DNA of 64,000 nucleotides from Schistosoma mansoni (lineage: Eukaryota > Platyhelminthes > Trematoda > Strigeidida > Schistosomatidae): NCBI RefSeq assembly GCF_000237925.1, contig NC_031500.1, positions 992,001-1,056,000 of the forward strand, written 5' to 3'. Below the pieces are notes generated by a model that had not been told where the DNA came from, did not search any database, and saw only the letters and a program-made list of their open reading frames with translations. Shown here one piece after another: positions 1-10,638 of the stretch. Position 1 is the first letter of the stretch. Every line of letters starts with the position of its first letter. The translations under genes and the position numbers were made by a program.

Positions 1-498
1 ACTGTCAATCAATATCAAAGTCACAATCTTCAATACGAACATCAAGACAGTTAGTTCTACCGTATAAAGCTGAAACGTGGAGAACTACCATATCCATCGT
101 CAAGAAGGTACGAGTATTTATAAACAGTTGTCTACGCAAGATACTTAACATTCACTGGCCGGATACTCTCAGCAACAGCGTTTTATGGGAGAGAACAAAC
201 CAGCTTCCAGCTGAAGATGAAATTAGGAAAAGACGTTGGACGTGGATCGGACATATATTGAGGAAATCACCAAACTGCATCAAGAGGCAAGTCTCAACTT
301 GCAATCGTGAAGGGAAGCGGAAAAGTGGAAGACCAAAGAACACATTACTCAGGGAGATTGAAGCAGATATGAAAAGGATGAATGTTAACTGGAAAGAACT
401 GGGAAGAAATGCCCAGGACAGAGTTGGATGGAGAATGTTGGTGGGCGGCCTATGATCCTTGAAGAGGAGTAACAGGAATAAGTAATTAATTAAGTAAA
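1..498 (+). mobile_element. RTE-like non-LTR retrotransposon, 3' tail fragment (family 1)
   Basis: Decayed C-terminal coding region of a reverse transcriptase plus the start of its 3' end. The frame after 258 encodes the family tail: a basic block ([19 protein letters not shown]) followed by [14 protein letters not shown] at about 412-452. The upstream part ([13 protein letters not shown]) carries stops and frameshifts. The same tail recurs at 10846, 14036, 20256, 20414, 28525 and 49020-49836, where copies end in (TAAG)n; here that repeat has decayed to TAAGTAATTAATTAAGTAA at 479-497. The element runs off the left edge of the window. The RTE assignment is by RT motifs and the simple-repeat 3' end. 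Confidence 0.75.
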
Positions 499-1191
499 AT
501 TCTGCATACATCACGCTGATTGAATATCAGTTCGTATAATCTGGATTACCATACTAGGACAAGAAGGTAATCTATGAAGTTATTGACTGTTAGATAGATG
601 GAGATTACCTATTTATCAGTAGTTAGAGAGCATTAATGATATGACTAATTGTTTTTTACTACCACTGATTTTATCGATATTTCTACAAATCTAACATTTG
701 CTTGGATAATTCTATCTAATTGTGTTGATGTAGTATGTCACTGTGTATTGATGTACATATGTACCAGCTTCTATTACTGACTGACTGATTGGTTGGTTCA
801 AGCCTTGAAGTTATATTTACGTTTGTGAGATACTTTTAGGTGTGATGAAGTCGTTAAGGTTGTTTATGATTTAAAGTTTACCAGACATCAATTCCGATTC
901 AAAGAACTACTTACTTATTAGAGGATAGAACAAACTTATTTCATCCCTATTTCTATTTCTCAGACTATCATTGGAAGTCTTTAAAAATCTGGATATTCAT
1001 TCGCCTCGTCGAAGTTAGCTCAAAGTACTCTTAACTTCAATTTATAACCATGTAGATGGAATTAAAGTAAATTATTTAATTCATTGGTTACATGTCATAT
1101 GTTTTTTAATCAACTTCCTTATGTCAGAAACCAATCCATACTGATCAAATAATGAATTAAAATTACTAAAAATTCAGATAACTAATTTCTG
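499..1191. other. No gene seen
   Basis: AT-rich sequence with no supported ORF. A (CTGA)n-like run at 777-789, preceded by a 'tgtaccagct' phrase, resembles sequence at 33820-33860 and may be the 3' end of an unidentified retroelement. Nothing else was recognised. Confidence 0.4.
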
Positions 1192-1445
1192 AAGCAAAGA
1201 TGGGTGGTGGCTAGCAATGGAATCCAGGACGCGCATTTCGTCCTTTTTGAGACTCGTCAGCAGTGAGCATCCACAATCTCGCCTCGCGAGATTCGAACCC
1301 AAGACTTATCAGTCTCGCGCGCGAACGCTTAACCACCAGACCACTCACCTCACGGTGTTAATGTCTAATTTCAACTAATCCACGAAATTGAGAGACACAT
1401 CCACCACAGTTTTCAGTGAGTTATTATCTCACAACAGACCTGGGT
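1192..1445 (-). mobile_element. Chimeric hammerhead SINE: family B head joined to family A tail
   Basis: Read on the minus strand, the 5' part is family B: its head, then the tRNA-like region with B box GGTTCGAATCTCG near 1290, and stem I left arm ending at 1260. At the ribozyme core (about 1250-1261) it changes to family A, continuing as GGACGAAAT, GGATTCC, CTAGCCACC and the family A terminus CATCTTTGCTT at 1192-1202. Families A and B have different stem I sequences, so the two arms no longer match and the ribozyme should be dead. The switch point is the one stretch the families share, the catalytic core and stem II. Confidence 0.8.
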
Positions 1446-1448
1446 GAA

Positions 1449-1615
1449 CTCTCAGTGGTCCAGAGGTCCTGGTTTCGAATCTCGCGAGGCGGGATTGTGG
1501 ATGCGCACTGCTGAGGAGTCCCATAATAGAACGAAACGGCCATGCAGCGTTTCCAGATTTTTCATGGTGGTCTATTTTGAATTGACTCATGATCTCAAAT
1601 ATTAAAATTACAAAA
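1449..1615 (+). mobile_element. Hammerhead SINE family B, partial copy
   Basis: Plus-strand family B copy lying head-to-head with the chimera to its left. The B box phrase is at 1470-1484. The ribozyme region at 1506-1555 keeps CTGAGGA and GAAA, but the cleavage triplet and right arm are altered (CATG, CAGCGT). An internal deletion removes the A box side of the tRNA-like head. The family tail (TTGACTCATGAT) follows to about 1615. Confidence 0.75.
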
Positions 1616-1830
1616 TTTTTTATTGACATTTACAAGACAAGTTCTCAACTGATCACATTACTCTGGAGTAACAATTCAGGGATCTCCATGCAAAGCTATC
1701 AAACATTATTGACTTTAAAAATAGTGAACAACGTTCAGCCACACTAAGTATAATTGTGATAGTTCCCCACTACAAACTGATATCAGTTGTCGAATTGATA
1801 GACTATCAAAAAATATAAGACAACTATTAT

Positions 1831-2461
1831 AAGCAAAGATGGATGGTGGTTAGCAGTGGAATGCTGGACGCGCGTCCCGTCCTATTTGGGACTCGTCAGC
1901 TGGATGTACCTGTGTCTCAGAGTTGATGTTCACTCGGGGACTCGAACACAGTACCTATCGCTTCAAACACCATCACGTTATCCATTCAACTACTGAGTCC
2001 TGATAGCCACTTGTTTGTGTAATAGGGTGAAGTTTAAGTTCACTTGGTATTGTTTGTTTGAATCTTCCCATGGATTTTTAGAACTTCAATTGATCAGTCT
2101 CTCATTGCTATATGTACATACTTTGAGTATTGCCTCAATATCGCTTTAATTTACAAGCATTATAAGCAAAGATGAACAGTGACTGAGTGGATAACGCGAT
2201 AGCGTTCGAAGCGAAGGGAATGGGTTCGAGCCCCACATTGAACATCAACTCTGGAATACAGGTACCTCCAACTGATGTTTCCCAAATAGGGCGAAACCCA
2301 CGTCCTGAATTCCACTGCTAGCCACTGTCCATTTTTGCTTATAATGCTTGAGAATTAAGGGAATATCGAGGCAATGCGCACAGTATGCACATATGCCATT
2401 AAGAGAGAGACTGATCAATTGCAGTCCTAAACATGAATGGGAAGATTCAAAACAAACAATC
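1831..2461. mobile_element. Hammerhead SINE family A (SM-alpha-like), inverted composite
   Basis: A minus-strand family A unit (about 1831-2180) is followed without a gap by a plus-strand unit (about 2181-2461). On the minus copy the ribozyme has GGGA where GAAA is required (near 1888), so it is inactive. The plus copy has a tRNA-like B box (GGTTCGAGCCCC, 2223) and a ribozyme at 2266-2317 with CTGATGT instead of CTGATGA, also inactive. The 3' ends of both parts face outward. Confidence 0.75.
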
Positions 2462-2897
2462 ATTGTTACGAAATCAGTCTGAGTGTAAAATGTTGGGTTT
2501 ATAGTCCGTCAGCGAAAGGAGTTATACTGTTTAATTTTGAAACCTGAACCCACCGAGCTGAGGATGTCCCATGACTATCAGTGTTCAGTTATTACTATGT
2601 TTGAAGGATCTGACACTTCCAAAGTGAACACCCTGTTAATAACACTGAGGTTCTACAATATGCAATTTGGACTGAGTTATGGTGGTTCACCCAATGTCAT
2701 CATCTTTAAACACAGATTTCGGTGGGTTGATCAAATTTACGAATGTCATTTGATGAATATCATTCAGTATTATTTACCGACATTATGATCGATTGGTATC
2801 ATAATATGAAAGGTAGGTATATAAAGATGGTATATGTTGATCCATTATAATTCCCTCATTAAGATGACTGGAAATGATGTAACTTGTACTTAAACAC
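2462..2897. other. No gene seen
   Basis: Contains an 83-codon ORF (2537-2788, plus) with no recognisable domain, neighbour or splice context. I treat it as chance. Confidence 0.3.
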
Positions 2898-3199
2898 ACA
2901 TTAATTATTATCAGAAAGGGTTTTGTGAAGATTTAGTATTTTCATAGTTGAAAGTGTAAGTCAATTGAAGCTAGACGATTGCTCAACTTCGTGAATTGGT
3001 TGAAGTTAAACATTAACACCATCGAATGCCTGCTCAGTGGTCTAGAGGTTAAGCACTCACGCGCAAGACTGATAGGTCCTGGGTTCGAATCCCTTGAAGC
3101 GAGGTCGTGGGTACACACTGCTGGAGAATCCCACAGTAGAACGAAACAGCCGTCTAGTGCTTCCAGGTTTTCCTTGGTGATCTAGCTCAACATTAATTA
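2898..3199. mobile_element. Hammerhead SINE family B, inverted composite with 10-bp target-site duplication
   Basis: Identical ACATTAATTA copies at 2898-2907 and 3190-3199 bound the insertion. Inside, 2908-2971 is the family B 3' tail on the minus strand. 2972-3189 is a plus-strand copy with A box side (CAGTGGTCTAGAGGTTAAG), B box (GGGTTCGAATCCC) and a degenerate ribozyme (CTGGAGA instead of CTGANGA). Because one duplication encloses both orientations, the composite entered in one event. Confidence 0.85.
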
Positions 3200-3390
3200 G
3201 TTCTAGTTTAGTATACTATCCTTATTTATTTCACTAGGAATGTATCAAAAAACGATTTTTATTCATTTCAAATGAATAAAAATAATGAGGGAAAAGAAGG
3301 TCGTTTTATGATCAGCTGTATATAAGCTTACTGATTACAACCTATTTGTTGACCGAATGAATTAATCAAAGCAAATTATGTATAAACAAA

Positions 3391-3421
3391 ACGCACACAC
3401 ACACACACAAAGAGAGAGAGA
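3391..3421. repeat. (AC)n-(AG)n microsatellite
   Basis: A run of about nine AC units followed directly by about six AG units. Confidence 0.9.
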
Positions 3422-3648
3422 CAATGGGATAAATAGTTAGATCTTATTATTCATAGAAATACCCTATCCATCCATCCATTATTACCGATATGACCTAGAT
3501 CGACAAACAAAGCGGAATTAGGCTTCTAATCTCCATCTTACCCACCCTCCATTACTTAATTAACTAAACAGTTGAATGAATAAACAAAATCGTCATAAAT
3601 CTATCATTGACCTTGAACTAATTAAATAATATTTATTTATTTATAAGC

Positions 3649-4180
3649 AAAGATAGATAGTAAGCAAAGATGGATAGTGGCTATCAGTGGAAACTAGGAC
3701 GTGGGTTTCGTCCTATTTGGGACTCGTCAACTGGATGTACCTATATCTCAGAGTTGATGTTCACTCTGGGACTCAAACCCAGTAAATTTCGCTTCAAACG
3801 CCATCGCATTATCCACTCGGCCACTGAGTCCTGATAGCCACTTACTTGTGCAATGGGATGAAGTTGAAATTTACTTAATATTGTTTGTTTGGATCTTCCC
3901 ATTGATGTTAAGGACTGCAACTGGTCAGTCTCTTATTGGTATATGTGCATACTGTGCGTATTGCCTCGATATAGCCTTATTTCACAAGTATGGTAAGCAA
4001 AGATGAATAGTGGCTTGCATTGGAATTCAGTTTGACGCATGTTTCGTCCTATTTGGGACTCGTCAGCTGGATGTACCTGCCACATCTCAGAGTTGATGTT
4101 CACTTTGGGACTCCAATCCAGTTGCAGTCTTAAACATCAATGGGAAGATTTAAACAAACAAATACTAAGTGAATTTAACA
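3649..4180. mobile_element. Hammerhead SINE family A, tandem minus units ending in a plus segment
   Basis: A complete minus unit (3661-3992) is followed head-to-tail by a second partial minus unit (3993-about 4115), then by a plus-strand segment of the unit's upstream region to about 4180. Ribozyme 1 (near 3692-3737, minus) has TTGACGA instead of CTGACGA. Ribozyme 2 (near 4030-4072, minus) has an intact CTGACGA and GAAA, but carries AAA between the cleavage triplet GTC and the stem I right arm. TTTATTT-like sequence flanks both ends, but it is too simple to prove a target duplication. Confidence 0.75.
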
Positions 4181-4344
4181 TTTATTTGATTATTACTAAG
4201 ATCTGAATATTGATTCATTGTCTTTGTATGAAATCTACATGATTAATGATGATCTCAAACTGAATATTTGATATTCCTTTCAAGATGATATGGTATGATA
4301 GTGTTTTAAAACTTAATAAGTTCAAGTGTTTTGAAAATAGAAGC

Positions 4345-4988
4345 TGAAAATCTATCATAATTGATTGATCACTGGGTGGTGATCAATGTCATATGTGTCA
4401 AGTTCTTCTTAGTATAGATCGAATGCTATCGATCAAGTTGTAATGTGGCTACTAGTCTAGGTGACTCGACACTGTGTGCACTACGTTTAGGTAAGATGCT
4501 GGTTGGAGGTAGTCGACAAAGAACCCTGGACTCGGGTTTCGTGCTACTTGATACTCGTTAGCAAGGTGTACCTGTAATCCTGAAGGAGCTGATGCTCCCT
4601 GATGGATTCGACTTCGTGTCACTCAGCTTCACAGTCAGAGACTTTACCACCGAGCTATCTGGGCCGCGACTGACCTCTTATAGGATTGAGATGTAATCAC
4701 AATAGCATTCGATCTGCACTAAGAAGAATTTGACACACATGACATTGATCACCACCCAGTGATCAATCAATTATGATTACATCTCAGTCCTACAGGAAGT
4801 CGGTCACGGCCTGAATAGCTCAGTGGTAACGTCTCTGAATGTGAAGCTGAGTGATACGGGATCGAATCAATCAGGGAGTACCGGTTCACTCAAGATTACA
4901 GGTACACCTTGCTGACGAGTGCCAAGTAGCACGAAACCCTGGTTTTCTGTTGACCACCTCCAACCACCATCTTATCTTGAAAATCTAT
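4345..4988. mobile_element. Hammerhead SINE family C, inverted composite with 11-bp target-site duplication
   Basis: TGAAAATCTAT is repeated exactly at 4345-4355 and 4978-4988. Inside lies a minus unit (4356-4701) and then plus sequence (4702-4977) made of a previous-unit tail plus the next unit. The two tail arms, 4358-4429 and 4702-4773, are inverted repeats of 72 nt that I count as matching at 68 positions. Plus copy: A box side GCTCAGTGGTAACG (4818), B box GGATCGAATC (4859), ribozyme core CTGACGA with stem II GTGC/GCAC and GAAA (4910-4936). The minus ribozyme (4523-4567) has CTAACGA and so is mutated. Confidence 0.8.
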
Positions 4989-5588
4989 TCTTGAGAATTG
5001 TACTTATATCATAGTCATAAATGTTACAAACAAGTTTTCTGATTTTAAGTGATCTTCAGAATTGAGACATTTACATACAAGATAGTAACCAATATTATAC
5101 TGTTCAGTTCCAGTGCTAGTCTAATTCTATGATCTTCAAAACAATCTAACTCAACATAACAGTGCACATGTTTTGATGTTAATTAGTTGAAGGTTTTCAA
5201 TAGAGAGAGTTCCATGCTTAGATTTCATCGTAAACAAGATTATGAGTCATAATTTCTTGAGAAGATGGAGTTAGTTATAGTTGAATATACATTCAGAGAG
5301 TTGAATGTTCAATCTTTATTAAGTTAGATCATCATTGACTGTATTCTACCCAGTGATTTCTGGATAGACATTCTATGTAATTTTAAATTGATGACACCAT
5401 TGATAACATAATCTGAAAGAGTGAATCGACTATTAAAACAAACCACTTTCCAACAATTGAATCCAGAAAGTATCTATAAAGAATCAACCAATTAAGAGCT
5501 TCAGGAGTGAGAAAAGATGCAGTCACTTTTATTGAATTATTAGATAATGAGGATACTGATACACATGAACTGACTCATTAACGTCTAA
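4989..5588. other. No gene seen
   Basis: AT-rich, without a supported ORF or recognised repeat. It ends at the target duplication of the next repeat. Confidence 0.4.
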
Positions 5589-6142
5589 TCTGTTTGTATG
5601 CCCCCGAATGCCCTGGTACGGTTGAGAGTGGGAAGAGTCCGCTCTCTCTCTCCAAATGCTCTCACAAGGCCACGCGTATATAGCCTCTGCAAGGAAAGTC
5701 CTACTCACTGCCTTCTCGTCGCATTACTGTTGTTTACGAAATTGAGAGGACGAAAAGCGAATGTCAGGCGCTTTAACCGGGTTGGTGGACACAGAAAGTG
5801 CACCTAGGGTAGTTGGAAAACCCTCATTCCAAACCAATGGTGCACATGGGCTCCAGGATCCTGATGGAACAAATGGCGTACGAATCAATCGTTGGTCACC
5901 GGCTACCATAGGACTGCATCTTCTCACGATGCTCCACTGCTTTGTGAGTCAGATCTTTAGGTCAAAGGCTCCGGGTGTGGTCCCTTAAGAAAACCACCTG
6001 CTTCAGTTTGTGCACCTGAGCAGTATCATAGCCATCACACAAATCAAATGAGATTTGTGTAGCGCATATATATCTGGTGCTTTTTTGTACCAATATTTAT
6101 GTGTTTAAATAAATAAATAAATAAATAAAAAGTCTGTTTGTA
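5589..6142 (+). mobile_element. R520 repeat, full copy with (AAAT)n tail and 10-bp target-site duplication
   Basis: TCTGTTTGTA at 5589-5598 and 6133-6142 flanks a 534-bp element. The 3' end is a run of AAAT units (6107-6130), which fixes orientation. The body is more GC-rich than its surroundings and is shared with 17137, 18723, 27136, 34125 and 61631. No pol III box or ribozyme core was convincing. It looks like a SINE or a non-autonomous derivative mobilised by target-primed reverse transcription. The antisense strand keeps a related 60-130 codon ORF in several copies, discussed as a finding. Confidence 0.85.
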
Positions 6143-6294
6143 ATATAAACTACATATGCCTAAAATACATATATAGTAAAGGCTGGTTAGTGATTTCTAG
6201 AATCAAAGGCACAGCAGAGAGAAGTTAGAGAATCGTGGGCTGATGAGAATTCAGCCGTTGGCTCAAGGTTATTAGTGTTAAACAGATTTCGATT

Positions 6295-6525
6295 AGAATA
6301 CCTGGAAGCGCTGGACATCCTAGTATGGGACTCGTCAGTAGTGCACATCCATGGTGCCACACGCGTGACTCGAATCCAAGACTTTGAGTGTCATGCGCGA
6401 ACGGCGGCTCAGTATCGCGGGCTAGTTGAAGTCAGACATTATCACCGTTGAATTCTGGCTCAGTGGTTTAGAGATTAAGCGTTCGTGTGCGAGATCGAAA
6501 GTCCTGGATTCGAGTCCCGCGTGTG
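6295..6525. mobile_element. Hammerhead SINE family B variant, inverted composite
   Basis: A minus part (about 6298-6410) has a recognisable ribozyme with stem I arm GCGCTG and a head variant ending CGCACGC. It is followed by a plus tRNA-like head (6420-6525) with GGCTCAGTGGTTTAGAGATTAAG and GGATTCGAGTCCCGCG. This is a diverged subfamily of B. Confidence 0.65.
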
Positions 6526-6756
6526 TTATATAAATAATTTCATTCTAGAAAAATCTAAATGAGAAAAATAATGTCAGAGTATTTTGAAGGGATGTATGGT
6601 TGTTTGTTAATTAATGTTTGTTAAAATCTTGTATATAATCAGATTTCTTAGTGGCTTAAATATAAATCAGTTATTTATAATGAGTGAACTACATGATGTA
6701 CAAATCATGATACTTTTGTTCACGATCACATATTATAATCCAAAAATACATTTAAA

Positions 6757-7345
6757 AAGATGGATGTTGGCTAACAGTGGAATCCAGGATGCTCGTTTCG
6801 TCTTATTTCGGATCCCATTGCACAAGTAGTTGGCTATCAGGGCTCAGTAGCTAAGTGGATAACGTAATGGCGAGTGGTATTGGGTTCGAGTCCCAGAGTG
6901 AATATCAACTCTGGGATATAGGATCATCCAGTCGACGAGTCCCAAATAGGACAAGACGCACGTCCTGGATTCCACTGCTAGCCACCATCCATCTTTGCTT
7001 GTAATGCTAGTGAATTAAAGCAGTATCGAGGCACTCCTCACAGGATCCACATATGCCAATAAGAGACTGATCATTTGCAACCCTTAACATCAATGTGAAG
7101 ATTCAACCAAACAATACCAAGTTAATTTAAACTTCACTCCATTGCACAAGCAAGTGACTATCAGGACTCAGTGGCCGAGTGGATAATGCGATGGCGTTTG
7201 AAGCGAAAGTTACTGGGTTTGAGTCCCAGAGTGAACATCAACTCTGAGATATAGGTACATTCAGTTGACGAGTCCCAAATAGGACGAAACCCACGTCCTA
7301 GTTTCCACTGATAGCCACTATCCATCTTTACTTCTTATAATGCGC
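6757..7345. mobile_element. Hammerhead SINE family A, head-to-tail dimer with inverted left end
   Basis: A short minus segment (6757-6811) leads into two plus units in tandem. The ribozyme phrase GACGAGTCCCAAATAGGAC starts at 6934 and 7267, giving a 333-bp period, in line with the published size of SM-alpha. tRNA-like boxes: GGGTTCGAGTCCCAG (6882) and TGGCCGAGTGGATAA (7172). Both ribozymes carry core changes (TCGACGA with CAAGA; TTGACGA), so neither should cleave. Confidence 0.8.
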
Positions 7346-8093
7346 TTAATTAGAAATTTATCGATTTCTTTTAAATTTAAATTTATTACTTCACATATTA
7401 CTTATTTACATATCCAATACATTTTGTTACATTAAATGATTTGAAAAAAAAACAAAAAAAATAGGAGAAAGAAAAAAAGAAAGAGGGAATTTAAATAGAA
7501 CGTTACTTTTAATTAGACCCATAAGTGTAAGATTATTATTTATAATAATTATGAAACCCGACCCCACCCCCCTCCCAACAACAACAAAAAAGGGAAACGG
7601 AAATGTTACAATGTATGCATGTTCATTTCATTTGACAAATGATTAATAATAAGTGAAAATGTACGAATCCATGGACGGAAATCACACTTAAATAGTAATG
7701 AATACATTGAATATAAAGATGGATACACGGATGAATGGATGGATGGATAAATGTTATTATGTTTCTAAGGGAAATTGTATTTTAATCAGTGTACTGTGTA
7801 CGATTATCATACAGTGTATGTATGCGTGTGTGTGTGTGTGCGGGTGTGTGTGTTCGTACACACAACATACACATAGTCATTAAGAGATGGTTACTTATAT
7901 TCATTCATATGACATGATTTATATGAAATAATAATTTCCATTTGATTAAATGACAAACAACACAGTTTTCATTGTAAAACGAATGAAAGTGTTCTTTTTT
8001 TATTCTCGGGAGGTGGTGGTGGTGGTGGTGGAGAGGAGGAAGTATCCAAGTATATTGTTGTACAATATGTGAATAAGGAATTATAAAATCATG
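7346..8093. other. Low-complexity AT-rich stretch with microsatellites
   Basis: A-rich run at 7444-7490, C-rich patch near 7560-7580, (TG)n at about 7827-7853 and (GGT)n at 8012-8031. A 61-codon ORF across the TG run is compositional, not a gene. Confidence 0.6.
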
Positions 8094-8425
8094 TATTTCC
8101 TGGAGTTCTAGTGAGAAGCAGTGACCAGTGGAGCTCAACTAGGTCTGTTGGGAGATAGTAACTCACTGAAGACATTGGTGATTGGTTGCTCAATTTCGTG
8201 GATTGGTTGAAGTTAGATATTAACACCATTGGATGCCGGATCAGTGGTCTAGAGTTTAAGCGCTCACGCGCGAGACTGATAGGTCCTGTGTTCGAATCTC
8301 GCGAGTCGGGATCGTGGATGCGCACTGCTGAGGAGTTCCACAATAGGACGAAACAGACGTCCAGTGCTTCCAGGTTTTTCATGGTGGTTTAGCTTCAACT
8401 GACTCATGATTTCAACTATGAAAAT
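8094..8425 (+). mobile_element. Hammerhead SINE family B
   Basis: Near-complete plus unit: upstream region (CTGGAGTTCTAGTGAGAAGCAGTG), head, B box-like GTTCGAATCTCG (8290), ribozyme 8322-8367, and tail through TTTCAACTATGAAAAT. The left end abuts unrelated AT-rich DNA. No target duplication was found. Confidence 0.8.
8322..8367 (+). ncRNA. Hammerhead ribozyme, family B, intact core
   Basis: Stem I left arm GCACTG (8322-8327), CTGAGGA (8328-8334), short stem II closing on GGAC, GAAA, then GTC with cleavage expected after 8361, and stem I right arm CAGTGC (8362-8367). The arms pair over six base pairs. Stem III (ACAGACGT) is imperfect compared with ACGGCCGT in the other copies. Confidence 0.75.
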
Positions 8426-8529
8426 ATATGTAATATAAATCCCTGTACCATGGTTTTCCACTTATATCCCCATTTATTTTTCACATCTTGTATAGGGAAT
8501 TTGTAAAGATTGTTCAGCTTACATAGTTC

Positions 8530-8862
8530 ACATCATAAACTAATCTTACTTTTATAGTTGAAATCATGAGTCAATTGAAGCTAGACCAACATGGAAAACC
8601 TGGAAGCACCTGATTTTTGTTTCATCTTATTGTGAGACTCCTCAACCTGCCACGCGATCCCGTCTCGAGTGTGAGAGTGATTGGTCCTGGGTTTGAATCT
8701 CTCGAGGCGGAATCGTGGGTGCGCTCTACTGAGGAGTTCCACAGTGGGACGAAACAGCCGTCTAATGCTTCCAGGTTTTCGACGGTGGTCTAGTTTCAAT
8801 TGACTAATGATTTCAACTATAAAAAAATACTGAAATCTCCACAAAACCCCTTCTGATTAAGA
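8530..8862. mobile_element. Hammerhead SINE family B, inverted composite
   Basis: Minus tail and partial ribozyme (about 8540-8665), then a plus copy from the tRNA-like B box region (GGGTTTGAATCTC, 8690) through a ribozyme with changed arms (8725-8775) to the family 3' end CCCCTTCTGATTA. The 3' ends face outward, as in the other composites. Confidence 0.75.
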
Positions 8863-9034
8863 AATGGATTATTGATATAAGAGAAAAAAAGATCAATGAA
8901 AACTGATCTCAGATCATGTAAATGGAGCTAATTCACTCTCATCTTCTCCCTCCCTCTCACATATACACATACATACAAACAAATAAACAAACAAACTCGA
9001 TGAATATATCATTTATTCTCGCTTTTTCATTCAA

Positions 9035-9385
9035 AGGATTGTTGATTTTAATAGTTGAATTCATAAGTTGATGTAAGTTAGATCACTATGGAAAACTTGA
9101 GAGAACTGAACAGCTGTTTTATCCTAGTACAGGACTCCTCAGCAGTACGCATCCACGACCTCCAGTTTCACGCGCGAACACCTAACCTCTAAACCACTGA
9201 GACAGAATTCAACGGCGTTAATGTCTAACTTCTATCGATCCATGAATGGTTGCACAACCATTCATTCATTGTCTGGTGTAGATACCTGTCTCTAACCGAC
9301 ATGGATTGGACTCCACTGATCGTGGCTTCTAACCAGAACTCCAGGAAATCTATCTTGAAGCCAGTCACTAGTGAGTATAAATACA
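9035..9385 (-). mobile_element. Hammerhead SINE family B variant
   Basis: A complete but diverged minus copy. The right end (CCAGTCACTAGTGAG, 9361-9375) is the unit's upstream end. The ribozyme region (9093-9150) keeps CTGAGGA but has GATAAAAC where GGACGAAAC is expected. Confidence 0.7.
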
Positions 9386-9660
9386 TACAAATAAACAAAC
9401 AAGCTTAATGAATATACCATTTATTCTCACTTGTTCGCTCAATGCACTCTTAATTCATCTATTCTGTTTTTAGTAATGTGAAGACATTAAATGATTTTGA
9501 GTTCAATTAATTAAGTTTCTTTCTTTATACTCCCTTACTTTATTCAAAGAAAATCTTTGTTACTATTAAGTTCAATGGAATATTAAGAGAATGCTTGATC
9601 ACTGGTTAGTAAGAAGAAGGAGCATTGACCTTGGAAAGGTCACTGAGCGAAAAGATGGAT

Positions 9661-9690
9661 GATATATAGATAGATAGATAGATAGAATAG
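9661..9690. repeat. (GATA)n microsatellite
   Basis: Five to six GATA units, directly left of a family A copy. Confidence 0.85.
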
Positions 9691-9693
9691 TAG

Positions 9694-9858
9694 CTATAAG
9701 CAAAGATGGATAGTGGCTAGCAGTGGAATCCAGGACATCCCTCTCGTCCTATTCGGGACTCGTCAGTTGGATGTACCTGTATCTCGGAGCTGATGTTCAC
9801 TGTGGGACTCGAACCCAGCACCTTTCGCTCCAAACGCCATCGCGTTACCCATTCAGCA
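9694..9858 (-). mobile_element. Hammerhead SINE family A, partial
   Basis: From terminus CATCTTTGCTTA (left) through the ribozyme to the tRNA-like head; truncated within the A box. GAAA is mutated to GAGA, so the ribozyme should be inactive. Confidence 0.75.
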
Positions 9859-9884
9859 AGTGAATTTATACAGTAAGAAGTTCA

Positions 9885-10085
9885 TTTGCAAAATGTCAGT
9901 CAATCGTCCCGAACTTCATTGTTCTTTCGTTTCCACACCAATAATTCTTAGTTCTCATTCTCTTCTCATCAATCTTCTTATCCTTCTGCCACAACATATT
10001 TCACCTTCAATTGATAATATATACTACTTATATCCGTCGATATCAGTAGCACACACTATAGTCATACAATTGTTAACACTATTTA
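9885..10085 (+). repeat. Dispersed repeat, 3 copies in window
   Basis: Shares a conserved block (TCAGTCAATCGTCCC..., CTACTTATATCCGTCGATATC, AGTAGCACACAC) with 21478-21665 (plus) and 32027-32230 (minus). Class unknown. The 94-codon ORF across it is not conserved as a protein. Confidence 0.6.
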
Positions 10086-10122
10086 TTTATCTTAAAATAT
10101 ATATTTCAAACAAAATCTATCC

Positions 10123-10638
10123 TGTTATATCCCGACAAAAATAATGAATGGTAACTTTTGAGAACTATTTATGGATCAATATGATATGTATATTCCCTAT
10201 TGTATAATTGTTAAGTAATTCAAATATTCATATTCATATCCCCCTTATTATAAGCTTCATTTTGATCTATAGACTATTACTATACGATTTACCATTCTTG
10301 AATTATCCCCAGTCCATTAATTACTGTTCCCCACATTCACAGCCACATTTGACTGAATCTTGTACAAATGTGGTTTCCTATTTTATGGTGTGATGTGGTC
10401 TGTTTAGTTCGTATACGAATCCAGTATGTTTGAAATATACGATTCATATTGCAGAGGTTGAGATTGGTGTTCTAGACCTAACAGGAATGGTTAGACGGGA
10501 ATAAGAATTGATAGAGACTGTAGACTGCTCTTACGGGTTACGTGTATCATTGGTCCGATCGATAAGTCAGTATTCTCTCTAATTAACGGTATCATTACGT
10601 CATATATTGATAAGGGCACAAGACCATAAGTTATAACA
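10123..10638 (+). mobile_element. Solo LTR
   Basis: A 516-bp segment opens with TGTTATA and closes with TATAACA, the inverted TG...CA termini typical of LTRs. A second copy lies at 25633-26511. No primer-binding site, gag or pol sequence is attached, so this is a solo LTR. A clean 5-bp target duplication is not visible. Family not identified; schistosomes carry Ty3/gypsy and BEL elements. Orientation is arbitrary. Confidence 0.65.

Noticed and set aside
5700-5790. GGACGAAAAGC in R520 as a further hammerhead core
   Set aside because: No CTGANGA at the right distance on the 5' side and no paired stem I, so it is not a hammerhead.
5724-5927. Antisense ORF in the R520 copy as a real gene
   Set aside because: The same frame recurs in several R520 copies, so it is a property of the repeat. 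Without substitution analysis it is not called as a gene; it is noted as a finding instead.
7698-7883. 61-codon ORF with a CVCVCGCVC run
   Set aside because: Produced by a (TG)n microsatellite.
8264-8461. Many short ORFs containing FRPIVGLLSS, HPRSRL or KLDHHGKPGS
   Set aside because: These are translations of SINE family B in various frames; the LLSS part is the ribozyme core. Not proteins.
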